A stretch of DNA of 64,000 bases from Halioxenophilus sp033283405 (GTDB lineage Bacteria > Pseudomonadota > Gammaproteobacteria > Pseudomonadales > Cellvibrionaceae): NCBI RefSeq assembly GCF_033283405.1, contig NZ_JAWMQR010000002.1, positions 682,001 through 746,000 of the forward strand, read 5' to 3'. Every line of letters begins with the position of its first letter. Within the stretch, counting starts at the first letter, position 1. Both the position numbers and the translations under genes were made by a program. Under the pieces are notes generated by a model. It was not told where the DNA came from. It saw only the letters and a list, made by a program, of their open reading frames with translations, and did not search any database. Positions 41,791 to 50,516 of this stretch are shown piece by piece.

Positions 41791-44165
41791 TGGCCAGCGC
41801 CACCCTTATCCCCCCGGTCGCAACCAACAACCCACTGCGTGCCAAAAAGCTCACGGTGCGCGGCGTGGTGCAGGGGGTGGGGTTCCGGCCGACGGTGTTT
41901 CGCCTGGCGAGAGCCAATCAGATCACCGGCTGGGTGGCCAACTGCGGCGAAGGGGTGGAGATCTTTGCCTGGTACCAGGGCCGGCAGCTGGAAAGCCTCT
42001 TACAGCAACTGCAGCAGCAGCTGCCGCCCTTGGCCCGCATCGACGGCATCGAGACCAGCGCCATCGAGCCAAGCAGCCTGGAGGATCAACCACCACCACA
42101 GGACTTTACCATTCGGGCCAGCCGCAGCGGGCTGCTCGCCACCAGCATTACCGCCGATGCCGCCACCTGCCCCCACTGTTTGAGCGAGCTGTTCGAGCCC
42201 GGCAACCGCCGCTACCACTACCCGTTTATCAACTGCACCCACTGTGGCCCGCGCTTCTCCATCGTCAACGCCATCCCCTACGACCGTGCCAACACCAGTA
42301 TGGCCGGCTTTGCGCAGTGCCCGAGCTGCCTGGCCGAATACCACCACCCCGGCGACCGCCGTTTTCACGCCCAGCCCAACGCCTGCCCGGTGTGCGGGCC
42401 GGCGGTGTGGCTGGTGGATAAGCAGGGGCTAGAAGTCACTACGGATGACGCCGTTGCCCGCGCCGCCCAGCAGATTGCGGCCGGCCTTATTGTCGCCATT
42501 AAGGGGTTGGGCGGGTTTCAGTTGGCGGTGGATGCCAGTAATGCACAGGCCATCGCCCGCCTGCGCCAGCTAAAACAGCGGCCCAGTAAACCCCTGGCGC
42601 TGATGGCCCGCGATCTCTCCGCCATTCAGCCATTTGCCGAGCTCTGCCCCAGCGCGGAGTCGCTGCTCAACTCCGCCGCCGCCCCCATTGTACTGCTGCC
42701 CAAGCGTGGCGCGGCCTTGCCCGAGGCGATCGCACCGGGCCAGTCGACCCTTGGCGTGATGCTGGCCAACACCCCCCTGCACCATCTGCTGCTGGCCCAC
42801 CTGCAACAGCCGATAGTGCTCACCTCCGGCAACGCCCGGGGCGAACCGCAGATTATCGATAACGGCGAGGCACTGGCGAAACTGGCCGCGGTGGCTGACA
42901 GCTTCCTGCTGCACAACCGGCCAATCAGCAACCGGGTGGATGACTCGCTGGTGCAGGTGATCGACCAACAGCCGCGACTACTGCGCCGGGGACGGGGCTA
43001 CGCCCCCGAATCCCTGCCCCTGCCCGAGGGCTTTAGCGCGGCCGATGGCCTGCTGGCCATGGGCGCTGACCTGAAAAACAGCTTCTGTCTGCTGCACAAG
43101 GGGCGGGCGGTCACCTCCCAGTACATTGGCGACCTGCACCACCCGGTCACCCAGGCGGAGTTTGCCGGCCAGTTGCAACGCTTTGCCGAGCTCTACCAGT
43201 TTCAACCCCACCATATCGCCATCGACCAGCACCCCCGCTACGTCAGCAGCCAGCTGGGCCGGCAGTGGGCGGCCAGTCAGCAGGCCAAAGTCACCGCCGT
43301 GCAACACCACCACGCCCATATCGCCAGTGTTATGGCCGAGCACGGCCTGCCACTGGCGAGCGGGCCGGTGCTGGGCATTGCCCTGGATGGCCTGGGCTAC
43401 GGCAGTGATGGCACGCTCTGGGGCGGCGAGCTGCTCCTGGCCGACTATCGCTCGGCAAGGCGTTTGGCCCATTTTCAGCCGCTGCCACTGCTCGGCGGCG
43501 ACAAGGCCAATATCGAACCCTGGCGCAACGCCCTCAGCCAACTGCTCAACCACAGCCAGTGGCCGGTGTTGGCCCGCGAGTTCAGAGCGCTGGGCATTGT
43601 TCAGTTTCTGCAGCAACAGCCGCTGCCGGTACTTACCGCCATGGCCGAGCGCGGCCTCAACAGCCCGCAGAGCAGCTCAGCCGGGCGCCTGTTTGATGCC
43701 GTGGCGGCGGTGTTGGGACTCTGTGTGGAGCAGCAGAGTTACGAGGGCGAGGCGGCCTGTCTGCTGGAGGCGCTGGCGGTACAGGCTTGGGATAAGCCGC
43801 TCGCGCCGTATGAGATCGAGCAGAGTAATCACCAACAGTTGAGCTGGGCCGGGCTCTGGCGGCCGCTGCTGGCGGATCTGCAGGCCGGAGTCGCCCGCGA
43901 GGTGGTCGCCGCGCGCTTTCATCGAACGGTGATTGAGCGCGTCGCCGATGTGGCGCACAGGATTGCCGCCGAGGCCAACTGCAGCACGGTGGTGCTGGCC
44001 GGCGGGGTTATGCAGAACCAACTGATTTTGACGGGTTTGTCACAAGCGCTACAGCCGCTTAAGGTACTCAGCCCGCGGCTGTTACCGGCTAACGATGGCG
44101 GTCTGGCCCTGGGCCAGGCGGTGATCGCCTTTGCCCAAAACCAGTCGATGAAGCCGCTGGGCTAA
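41790..44165 (+). CDS. hypF: carbamoyltransferase HypF
   Basis: 791 residues, full length. Acylphosphatase domain (VRGVVQGVGFRPTVFRLA, about 27-45), two zinc fingers (CPHC, CTHCGPR, CPSC, CPVCGP, about 127-205), YrdC-like domain (KGLGGFQLAVDA, SKPLALMARD) and Kae1-like domain (HHHAHIASVMAEHG). It moves the carbamoyl group to HypE Cys. The ATG overlaps the activator stop (TGATG). It is the last gene of the locus, placed apart from the other hyp genes. Its stop abuts the stop of the convergent flavodoxin gene. Confidence 0.95.
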   Translation: MASATLIPPVATNNPLRAKKLTVRGVVQGVGFRPTVFRLARANQITGWVANCGEGVEIFAWYQGRQLESLLQQLQQQLPPLARIDGIETSAIEPSSLEDQPPPQDFTIRASRSGLLATSITADAATCPHCLSELFEPGNRRYHYPFINCTHCGPRFSIVNAIPYDRANTSMAGFAQCPSCLAEYHHPGDRRFHAQPNACPVCGPAVWLVDKQGLEVTTDDAVARAAQQIAAGLIVAIKGLGGFQLAVDASNAQAIARLRQLKQRPSKPLALMARDLSAIQPFAELCPSAESLLNSAAAPIVLLPKRGAALPEAIAPGQSTLGVMLANTPLHHLLLAHLQQPIVLTSGNARGEPQIIDNGEALAKLAAVADSFLLHNRPISNRVDDSLVQVIDQQPRLLRRGRGYAPESLPLPEGFSAADGLLAMGADLKNSFCLLHKGRAVTSQYIGDLHHPVTQAEFAGQLQRFAELYQFQPHHIAIDQHPRYVSSQLGRQWAASQQAKVTAVQHHHAHIASVMAEHGLPLASGPVLGIALDGLGYGSDGTLWGGELLLADYRSARRLAHFQPLPLLGGDKANIEPWRNALSQLLNHSQWPVLAREFRALGIVQFLQQQPLPVLTAMAERGLNSPQSSSAGRLFDAVAAVLGLCVEQQSYEGEAACLLEALAVQAWDKPLAPYEIEQSNHQQLSWAGLWRPLLADLQAGVAREVVAARFHRTVIERVADVAHRIAAEANCSTVVLAGGVMQNQLILTGLSQALQPLKVLSPRLLPANDGGLALGQAVIAFAQNQSMKPLG

Positions 44166-44633
44166 TCAGGCCGCGACACCCTGTTCACTCAACAGCTTAT
44201 GCCACTCCAAAGCCCACTTGGCGGCGGCCAGCGGTTGGTTATCTTCCACCTGTGCATCCAGCAGGCAGATATCGCCAATGCGCTTGGCACCGGCTTTATA
44301 GAGCATCCCCTCCAGCTTCAAGCCACCGGCAGCAAACTGCGGGTAGCCCCGGTCGCCCAGGGCAATCACCCCGTAGTAGCGGCCGTGCAGGTCGACCACA
44401 CCGTCGTCCATGGCGTAGTAGATGCCGTACAAATTGCGCGGCAACTGGCCATCGCCGGTGGTGGAACAGCAAACCAGCAGCAGCTCTTGTGGGTCGCGCA
44501 GCAGATCGCGTGGCCCCAACTCCGAGATCAGCTCTACCTGGTGGCCCAAGCGCTCCATTAAGGCGCCCACCGCCTCCGCCGACTGCAGCGCACAGCCGTT
44601 GACGCTGCCGACCAGAATAAGAATTTTGGCCAT
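44166..44633 (-). CDS. flavodoxin-like protein (MioC type)
   Basis: About 155 residues with a flavodoxin fold: ILILVGSVNGCALQSAEAVG for the FMN phosphate loop region (TxxGN-like, altered), LLVCCSTTGDGQLPRNLYGI and YYGVIALGDRGYPQFAAGG. It is probably an FMN electron carrier. It faces hypF with no base between the two stop codons and no terminator. ATG at 44633 preferred over an upstream one at 44642. Confidence 0.8.
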   Translation of the reverse strand: MAKILILVGSVNGCALQSAEAVGALMERLGHQVELISELGPRDLLRDPQELLLVCCSTTGDGQLPRNLYGIYYAMDDGVVDLHGRYYGVIALGDRGYPQFAAGGLKLEGMLYKAGAKRIGDICLLDAQVEDNQPLAAAKWALEWHKLLSEQGVAA

Positions 44634-44884
44634 AGTGATCATGCCCTCGATTGGTGGTTATCCGACAATGCCGAGCTTAGCCACCCGGGTATTGCAAAAA
44701 GAGGGCCTCACCCGCAGTAAGCCACTGCTCCCACCCGCTACCCCCTATTTCCAAACCGCCTCCCACGCCACCTCGAACAGCTCACAGTGCGACCATTCCG
44801 CCGCCACCAAAAATTCATCAATTGTTAACCTGAGTTTAATCAGATGGTAATATTCGCCAAAAAATTGCCCGATGGGAGAGAGTG

Positions 44885-45601
44885 ATGAATGCACAGACAG
44901 GCGCAATCGCGCCCAGCCAACACAGCTATGTTGATGCCAGCGGCCTGACCACTACCGAGGCACTGGTGATGCGCGCCCCCTTCTCGTTTCTGGTGGCGCC
45001 CAATATGTTGGACGAAAGCGATAAGCAGACGTTGATCGATGACTTCCCACTCAACAAAAGCGCCGGTTACCTGCCCTACAACCGCGAGAGCTGTGCCACC
45101 ACCATCAACGAGTTGATCGACCAGATCGCCGCACCAGGCTTCGCCAACCCCCTGGGTGAGCAGCTGGGCATCGACAACCTCGCCCAATACCCCACCTACG
45201 TCTCCATTGCCACCAAGCTCAACAAGCGCCATGGCACCATCCACACCGATGGCAAATCCAAGGTCGCCACCCTGCTGCTCTATTTGAATGAGGAGTGGTC
45301 GGGTGAGGGCAAAGGCTGCCTGCGCTTTTTAAACAAGATTGACGATATCGAAGACACGGTGGTACCGGAAATTCAACCCAAGTTTGGCACCCTGGTCGCC
45401 TTTAAACGGGCCGACAACTCCTTCCACGGCCACCTGCCCTTCGAAGGCGAGCGCCGGGTGATTCAAATCGCCTGGCTGGTCAGCGACGAGGACGCCAAGC
45501 GCAAAGCCAAGCGCGGTAAGCTCTCCCAGAAGATCAAAAATCTGTTTAACCGAATGGATAAAAAAGTGGGCAGCCAGCGCGATGACAATGCCTATCATTG
45601 A
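44885..45601 (+). CDS. 2-oxoglutarate/Fe(II)-dependent oxygenase family protein
   Basis: 238 residues. Iron ligands HxD (GTIHTDGKSK) and H (SFHGHLPF) with the oxoglutarate Arg in GERRVIQIAW follow the 2OG-Fe(II) pattern. LLLYLNEEWSGEGKGCLRFL is typical of the double-stranded beta-helix in this group. The basic C-terminal tail (KRKAKRGKLSQKIKN) is unusual. GGGAGAG precedes the ATG at 44885. The substrate may be a sugar, amino acid or protein side chain. Confidence 0.78.
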   Translation: MNAQTGAIAPSQHSYVDASGLTTTEALVMRAPFSFLVAPNMLDESDKQTLIDDFPLNKSAGYLPYNRESCATTINELIDQIAAPGFANPLGEQLGIDNLAQYPTYVSIATKLNKRHGTIHTDGKSKVATLLLYLNEEWSGEGKGCLRFLNKIDDIEDTVVPEIQPKFGTLVAFKRADNSFHGHLPFEGERRVIQIAWLVSDEDAKRKAKRGKLSQKIKNLFNRMDKKVGSQRDDNAYH

Positions 45602-45641
45602 TTGGCCGGCTCGCTAACCGCGTCAACGCAATAACCCCCAT

Positions 45642-45669
45642 AAAAAACCTGCCAAACGGCAGGTTTTTT
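45642..45669. terminator. bidirectional terminator
   Basis: AAAAAACCTGCC-aaac-GGCAGGTTTTTT. The A and T runs serve both strands, between the oxygenase gene (plus) and the di-haem gene (minus). Confidence 0.88.
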
Positions 45670-45691
45670 ATTTCCAGGCAGATGCAATTAG

Positions 45692-47329
45692 TTACAAACT
45701 GGTGGGCGTGCGCAGGGTGCGCAGGTAGGCCAACAGCGCCCGTCGTTGCGCATCGGTTAACACCCGGAACGCCTCGCGCTCAGCATAGGCTTCACCGTCG
45801 TGTTGCAGAATCGCGTCGGTGAGTGTTGAGGCGCGGCCATCGTGCAGATAGGGGGCGGTATCCGCCACACCCCACAGGCGGGCGGTAATAAAGGTACGAT
45901 TCTGCTCTTCCGACTGGCCGGACAGGGTCTCTTGCAGGCGCGGCCCCATATCGTGCAGTTTCAAATCCGAGTGCAGCGGCACGGTGATACCGCCATGAGT
46001 GTTGCTGGGAAAGCCAATACTCGGTTGGCTGAGATCCACCTGATAGTAGAGCGTTTCTGGCGTAAACAGCGTCAGCCCCGGGCCAAATTCCGGAAAGTAA
46101 TAATTTAACACCGCACTTCTGGTTGCAATTTCCGGTACATGGCAGCGGGCACAGCCAATCTCATCAAACAGTGCCGCGCCGACGGCGGCAACTACCGACT
46201 GCGGCGATGCCTGCGGTGGTTTGGTGGTGGTATTAAAAATGGCCAGGGCCGAGATGGGGCCAACGCCAATTTCATCAATATAACCATCGCCGTCGTGATC
46301 AACATCGTCGAAGATCTCCACCGGCTCAACCCCCTGGTGAAAACGGAGCGCGCCACAGTCGAAGTCGCGGGTGGTGACATTGTTACCCTTGCGACCAAAG
46401 GGGCGCACAATCAGGTCCGTGGCCACCCCCACCACTTGGCTGGTATCCAACGCCAGCGCCTTGGTTTTGTCGCCATCGTTGCTATCGGCATAGAGCTTGG
46501 GTACTGCACTAAAGCCGATAAATTTATCGCGCGCCAGTTCGTCATCCACCAGGCTGGTGCCGGCCGGATTGCAGTTGTGGGCGAAGCGTTTCTCCTTCTG
46601 CGCTTTTATCTCATCCTTCACCGCTTTGGTGGCGGTAATCAGATCCCACTTGATGTAACCAAAGTTAATGCCGTGGGTCTCCAGGGCAAACAATTCACCC
46701 GGGTTGGCCCGTGCTTTGGCTTTAATATCCTGCAGCTCCAGCGTCATCTCCATGGCCAACAGTTCAATACCGCCGGAGCCAAACACAAACGGCGGATTGA
46801 TAATGCGGCCATTAAAAAAGGCAAAGCCGTTGCCCGCTTGGTCGTCGATGTCGAACTCGGTGGCACGAGGCATGGCCATGGCGGCAATTCCGCCCACCCC
46901 GCCCACTAAAAAGCGGGCGGGAATCACGCCGTTACTGCCGACAAAATGGCATTCGACACAGGCCTGGGCATCCAGGCCGTTAACCCGCAACGGAAAGGGA
47001 TGGGGGATATCATCGTTGCCAACAATAAACGAAGGCCGGCCACCCTCTTCTGAGGTGGTCGCCAGGTTTTGTGGGCCATCGCCGACACCGTCGTAACGAT
47101 TAAACGGGGTGGCAAACAGCTGTTCGCCCTGCTGTTGAATATCGCTCAACGGCAAGGCACCGGACTCGATATCGTCCTGGGTAATGGTCACCGTCAACGC
47201 GGGGTACTCACCGGGTGGTGGCTGCTGGCTGGTGTCGTTCGGGTTAACCAACGTCGCGGCAGCGGCAAGGCCGGGTAGGAAAAGTGCCAACAGGCCAAAT
47301 TTTTTCGTTATCAATTGCATGCCTGACAT
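45692..47329 (-). CDS. exported di-haem c-type protein (DUF1111/di-haem oxidoreductase family)
   Basis: About 545 residues. A signal peptide (FGLLALFLPGLAAAATL) and two CxxCH haem sites (ACVECHFVG and CARCHVPE) place it in the periplasm. The closing part PYLHDGRASTLTDAILQHDG, then AQRRALLAYLRTL, is typical of the di-haem oxidoreductase family, related to MauG and cytochrome c peroxidases. AAGGAG precedes the ATG at 47329. Substrate unknown. Confidence 0.85.
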   Translation of the reverse strand: MSGMQLITKKFGLLALFLPGLAAAATLVNPNDTSQQPPPGEYPALTVTITQDDIESGALPLSDIQQQGEQLFATPFNRYDGVGDGPQNLATTSEEGGRPSFIVGNDDIPHPFPLRVNGLDAQACVECHFVGSNGVIPARFLVGGVGGIAAMAMPRATEFDIDDQAGNGFAFFNGRIINPPFVFGSGGIELLAMEMTLELQDIKAKARANPGELFALETHGINFGYIKWDLITATKAVKDEIKAQKEKRFAHNCNPAGTSLVDDELARDKFIGFSAVPKLYADSNDGDKTKALALDTSQVVGVATDLIVRPFGRKGNNVTTRDFDCGALRFHQGVEPVEIFDDVDHDGDGYIDEIGVGPISALAIFNTTTKPPQASPQSVVAAVGAALFDEIGCARCHVPEIATRSAVLNYYFPEFGPGLTLFTPETLYYQVDLSQPSIGFPSNTHGGITVPLHSDLKLHDMGPRLQETLSGQSEEQNRTFITARLWGVADTAPYLHDGRASTLTDAILQHDGEAYAEREAFRVLTDAQRRALLAYLRTLRTPTSL

Positions 47330-47773
47330 AGTGCAAAGTCTCCTTAGTAAGTGTGCGCTCAACAATGAGCGAGCGCAGACTAACAGGATGCAATTGAGTG
47401 GCTGGTGAATAGCGCGACGAATTTTTACAAACTGGCAAAATGAACAGTCTATTCCGCAGTTTACGTTTTAAACTTTTCGCCACAATTTACGCATGCCACA
47501 ACCTCGATTACCTATTTAATAAACCAGATGCCAGTCGATATGCAGTCGTAAAAAAGATAAAACCAGTTAGGATCTGTTAAAAACCAATGCTGTTAGCGTT
47601 AGCCCAAAAAAGAAGATGACAATAATTAACGCCATCACGAAATCACTCTGGTAAAAAAATATTTACAAACAACCTGATTAAAAAAATGTCTGCCAGGCAG
47701 ATAATTTTGTTCATCCATGGCGAGTAAGCAGTCATTTTTTTTAGCGAATCACAGGCAGCAAGCAGCCTAAAAT
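47330..47773. other. AT-rich upstream region of the di-haem gene
   Basis: About 440 bases, richer in A and T than the genes around it. It holds a CGCTC-aacaat-GAGCG hairpin (47356-47371) near the di-haem start and a 13-base near-palindrome TCTGCC-a-GGCAGA (47689-47701). No reading frame is convincing. Confidence 0.35.
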
Positions 47774-47804
47774 AAAAAAAGCCAGCACCCTAACGAGTGC
47801 TGGC
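47774..47804 (-). terminator. terminator of the TonB receptor gene
   Basis: On the minus strand GCCAGCAC-tcgttagg-GTGCTGGC is followed by seven T. It is 43 bases past the receptor stop. Confidence 0.85.
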
Positions 47805-47846
47805 TTCTTTGCGGGTTGGGCTCTTCTCAAACCCAGGCGCTAACCG

Positions 47847-50054
47847 TTAAAAAGTATAACCCACAGAGACACCAAACGTTCGCGGTGCACCCCAGGTAGT
47901 GAGCGGGCCATAAAATTGCGGCAGCACCTGGTTGCGGTACTCTTCATCAGTGAGGTTGTCACCGTAAACTGCCACGGTGAACTGGTCAGATGGATCGCTC
48001 CACTCAGCCCGCAGGCTCAACAGCTGGTAGGAGTCCTGAGGGTAGGATTCCGCCGCATCGAAAAAGAAGTCCGAAGTGTAGTAGAGGTTGCCGGAGAAGT
48101 TGAGGTAACCCCAATCAACCTGGGTTTGATAAGCCACACCCAGATTGGCAGTCCACTCTGGCGAACGCTGCATCTCAAAGCCGGAGGCATCGGTAAACGA
48201 CGGCAGAAAGACACCAAAGGCCGGGCCACAGGCAACAAAATCAAGACACTGTGCCCACACCTGGGATTGATCAAACTGGTCGTACTCCGCCTTCAGATAG
48301 TTGGCCGACAAATTAACTTCCCAATGCTCATCGATCGCGTAGCGCACCGCACCTTCAGCCCCGTAGACGGTGGAGTCGGCGGCGTTGCGAATCACACTGG
48401 TGTCCGCCACAAAACTGGCCACCTGCAGATTGGAGTAGTCGTAGTAGTAAGCCGATAGATCAAACGCCAGCGAACCGGAACCAAATTTATAACCCACCTC
48501 GTAGGCTTTGATCTCCTCCGGCTCAACCTCGATATTATCCAGGGTGCCGCCACCCACGTTTAAAATGCCCGATTTAAAACCCTCGGTGTAGGAGGCGTAG
48601 AGCGAGGCGTTATCCGAAACCGCGTAGCGCAACGCCAAGCGCGGTGCCAGGTTGTCGTCGTCGACATCCGGCGCCGAAACCGCTTCCAGTCCATTGACCG
48701 TCGGCTCCAGGAAGTAACCGTGGTCGATGGAATCACGGCTGTAGCGCAGGCCCAAGGTCAGGAAGAGGTTGTCGGCCAACGCGTAGGTGGCATCGCCAAA
48801 CACGGCCACGGAGGAGACGTCGACACTGGAACCACCGCTGCGCACAAACGGGCCGCCGGCAACCGAACCACGGTTGTTTTTAATGGCCGAGGTGTTCTCG
48901 AAATAGAACAGCCCGGTGGTCCACTGCAATGGCCCGCTATCGTTGGAAGAGAGCAGAAACTCCTGGGTGAAGACATCTTCGAAGCTGTCGAAAATAAAGT
49001 GGAAGATTGGCAGCGCGGAGGCATCGAAATCTTCGTAGTGGGTGCCCTCCTCCTCGCGCACCTGGGTGTAGGAGGTGAGCGTGAAGGCGTCGAAATCGGC
49101 GGTTAAGGTCAACTGGGCGGTGGTGCCTTCGGCGTCGAATTGCGGCAGGAAGCCATTGGAGACCTCATTGGCATCGGTCGCCACTGTTGAACCATAAACG
49201 GCGGCTGTTGAGTAGGCCACGCCATCGCGGCTGTAACCGCCGGCGGCCAGGTAGGTGTTGTCGTCCATACGGGCGTAACCGTAGCGGAACAGGGCGGAAA
49301 AGTTATCGCTCACCTGCCACTTGGCACCTAAACGCACCGAGGAGTTCTCATACTCGGCGTCGGTGTCGCTGCCGGTAATAATGTTGTCGACGTAACCATC
49401 GCTGGCTCGGAACGAACCGGCCACGTCAAAGGCCAAGTCATCCGACGGACCACCGGTCATGTACAGCGCCACTTTCGAAGTGTTGTAGTTGCCGTAGCTC
49501 GCCTCCACCTGGCCGCCAAACTCGCTGCTGGGGGCGGTGGTGGTGAGCAGAATGGCACCGCCGGTGGAGTTGCGGCCAAACAGGGTGCCCTGGGGCCCTT
49601 TCAACACCTGTACACTCTCAATATTGAGCAGCTCAACATCGGCCATCAATGGGCTGGGTGTGTAGAAACCATCGGCGTAAATACCGACGTTGGAGCTGCC
49701 ACCAGCTACCACCACGGCAGTACCCACGCCGCGAATAGTGGGCTGGGCATAATTACCGGTGTAGTCAAAGCGCAGCCCCGGAGTCAGTTTCATGATGTCG
49801 CTCAGTTGCTGCACATCGCCTTTGCCCAGCTGCTCGGAGCCGATGGCGGTAATGGCGATGGGCACGTCCAGCGCCTTTTCCGAACGGCGCTGGGCGGTAA
49901 CGGTTACCTCTTCCAAAACACCGGCGGCTGCGGTCGACTGCTGGGCCATAGCCGAGCTGGCCATACCCATACCGGCCAGCAATAAACACAAAGGGAGACG
50001 TGCAGCTGGGGCTGGCTGCCTTAACGAGCGCCCGCAAGAGTTGTTGTTATTCAT
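47847..50054 (-). CDS. TonB-dependent outer membrane receptor
   Basis: 735 residues. Signal peptide ending SSAMAQQ, TonB box EEVTVTAQRR, plug domain (VPIAITAIGSEQLGKGDVQQ, LTPGLRFDYTG, GPQGTLFGRNSTGGAI) and a 22-strand-type barrel ending in GVSVGYTF with a terminal Phe. It takes up a ligand with energy from TonB-ExbBD. The type is that of the large catabolic receptor group of marine and sphingomonad bacteria rather than of classical siderophore receptors; the substrate is unknown. No riboswitch seen upstream. Confidence 0.9.
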   Translation of the reverse strand: MNNNNSCGRSLRQPAPAARLPLCLLLAGMGMASSAMAQQSTAAAGVLEEVTVTAQRRSEKALDVPIAITAIGSEQLGKGDVQQLSDIMKLTPGLRFDYTGNYAQPTIRGVGTAVVVAGGSSNVGIYADGFYTPSPLMADVELLNIESVQVLKGPQGTLFGRNSTGGAILLTTTAPSSEFGGQVEASYGNYNTSKVALYMTGGPSDDLAFDVAGSFRASDGYVDNIITGSDTDAEYENSSVRLGAKWQVSDNFSALFRYGYARMDDNTYLAAGGYSRDGVAYSTAAVYGSTVATDANEVSNGFLPQFDAEGTTAQLTLTADFDAFTLTSYTQVREEEGTHYEDFDASALPIFHFIFDSFEDVFTQEFLLSSNDSGPLQWTTGLFYFENTSAIKNNRGSVAGGPFVRSGGSSVDVSSVAVFGDATYALADNLFLTLGLRYSRDSIDHGYFLEPTVNGLEAVSAPDVDDDNLAPRLALRYAVSDNASLYASYTEGFKSGILNVGGGTLDNIEVEPEEIKAYEVGYKFGSGSLAFDLSAYYYDYSNLQVASFVADTSVIRNAADSTVYGAEGAVRYAIDEHWEVNLSANYLKAEYDQFDQSQVWAQCLDFVACGPAFGVFLPSFTDASGFEMQRSPEWTANLGVAYQTQVDWGYLNFSGNLYYTSDFFFDAAESYPQDSYQLLSLRAEWSDPSDQFTVAVYGDNLTDEEYRNQVLPQFYGPLTTWGAPRTFGVSVGYTF

Positions 50055-50516
50055 TATTGTGAACCTGCTTAAGAATTATTGACTGAGAGAATTATTGGTA
50101 TTTTTTTAGTTGTAATAGGGCGAGAGTCTGAATCTCGAACCGGGCCGATTATAAACCCCTCTCGCCTCCCTGCATAACCGTGATAAGAAAGTTATTTGCG
50201 TGCCGGGGCGATGACCTGCCCAGCAGCACCATTTTATATATTGAACACCTTCACAACTGTCATTCAGCCTTTACCATGGCGCGTTAGCGCTGGTTGGAAG
50301 CTCCGTCGCCCGGGTATTGGCAATCAGGTCATTGGGCCGTTGATGGCAGTTGATGATTCGTTGGTCATCTTGGTTTCCATGGCAGAGGTTGAAGGGGAGC
50401 GACAACTGGGCAGATCAGCCGCCAGCTAGTGAGCAACCACCGTTGCGCAGTGCGCGGTGCCAGCGACGCGCTCCGGGTTAACGTATCAATCAGGCCGACT
50501 AGCTGCCGGCCCTTGG
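50055..50516. other. intergenic region upstream of the TonB receptor
   Basis: About 460 bases. CGAGA-gtctgaa-TCTCG (50121-50137) is a small hairpin in the receptor leader. The weak frame at 50196-50429 lacks coding signs. Nothing else stands out. Confidence 0.3.

Noticed and set aside
50055..50200. Cobalamin or other riboswitch before the TonB receptor
   Set aside because: No B12-box or other conserved riboswitch core is visible; only a five-base hairpin.
50196..50429. 77-residue plus-strand frame in the gap before the CocE hydrolase
   Set aside because: No ribosome site, no motif, and its composition looks non-coding.
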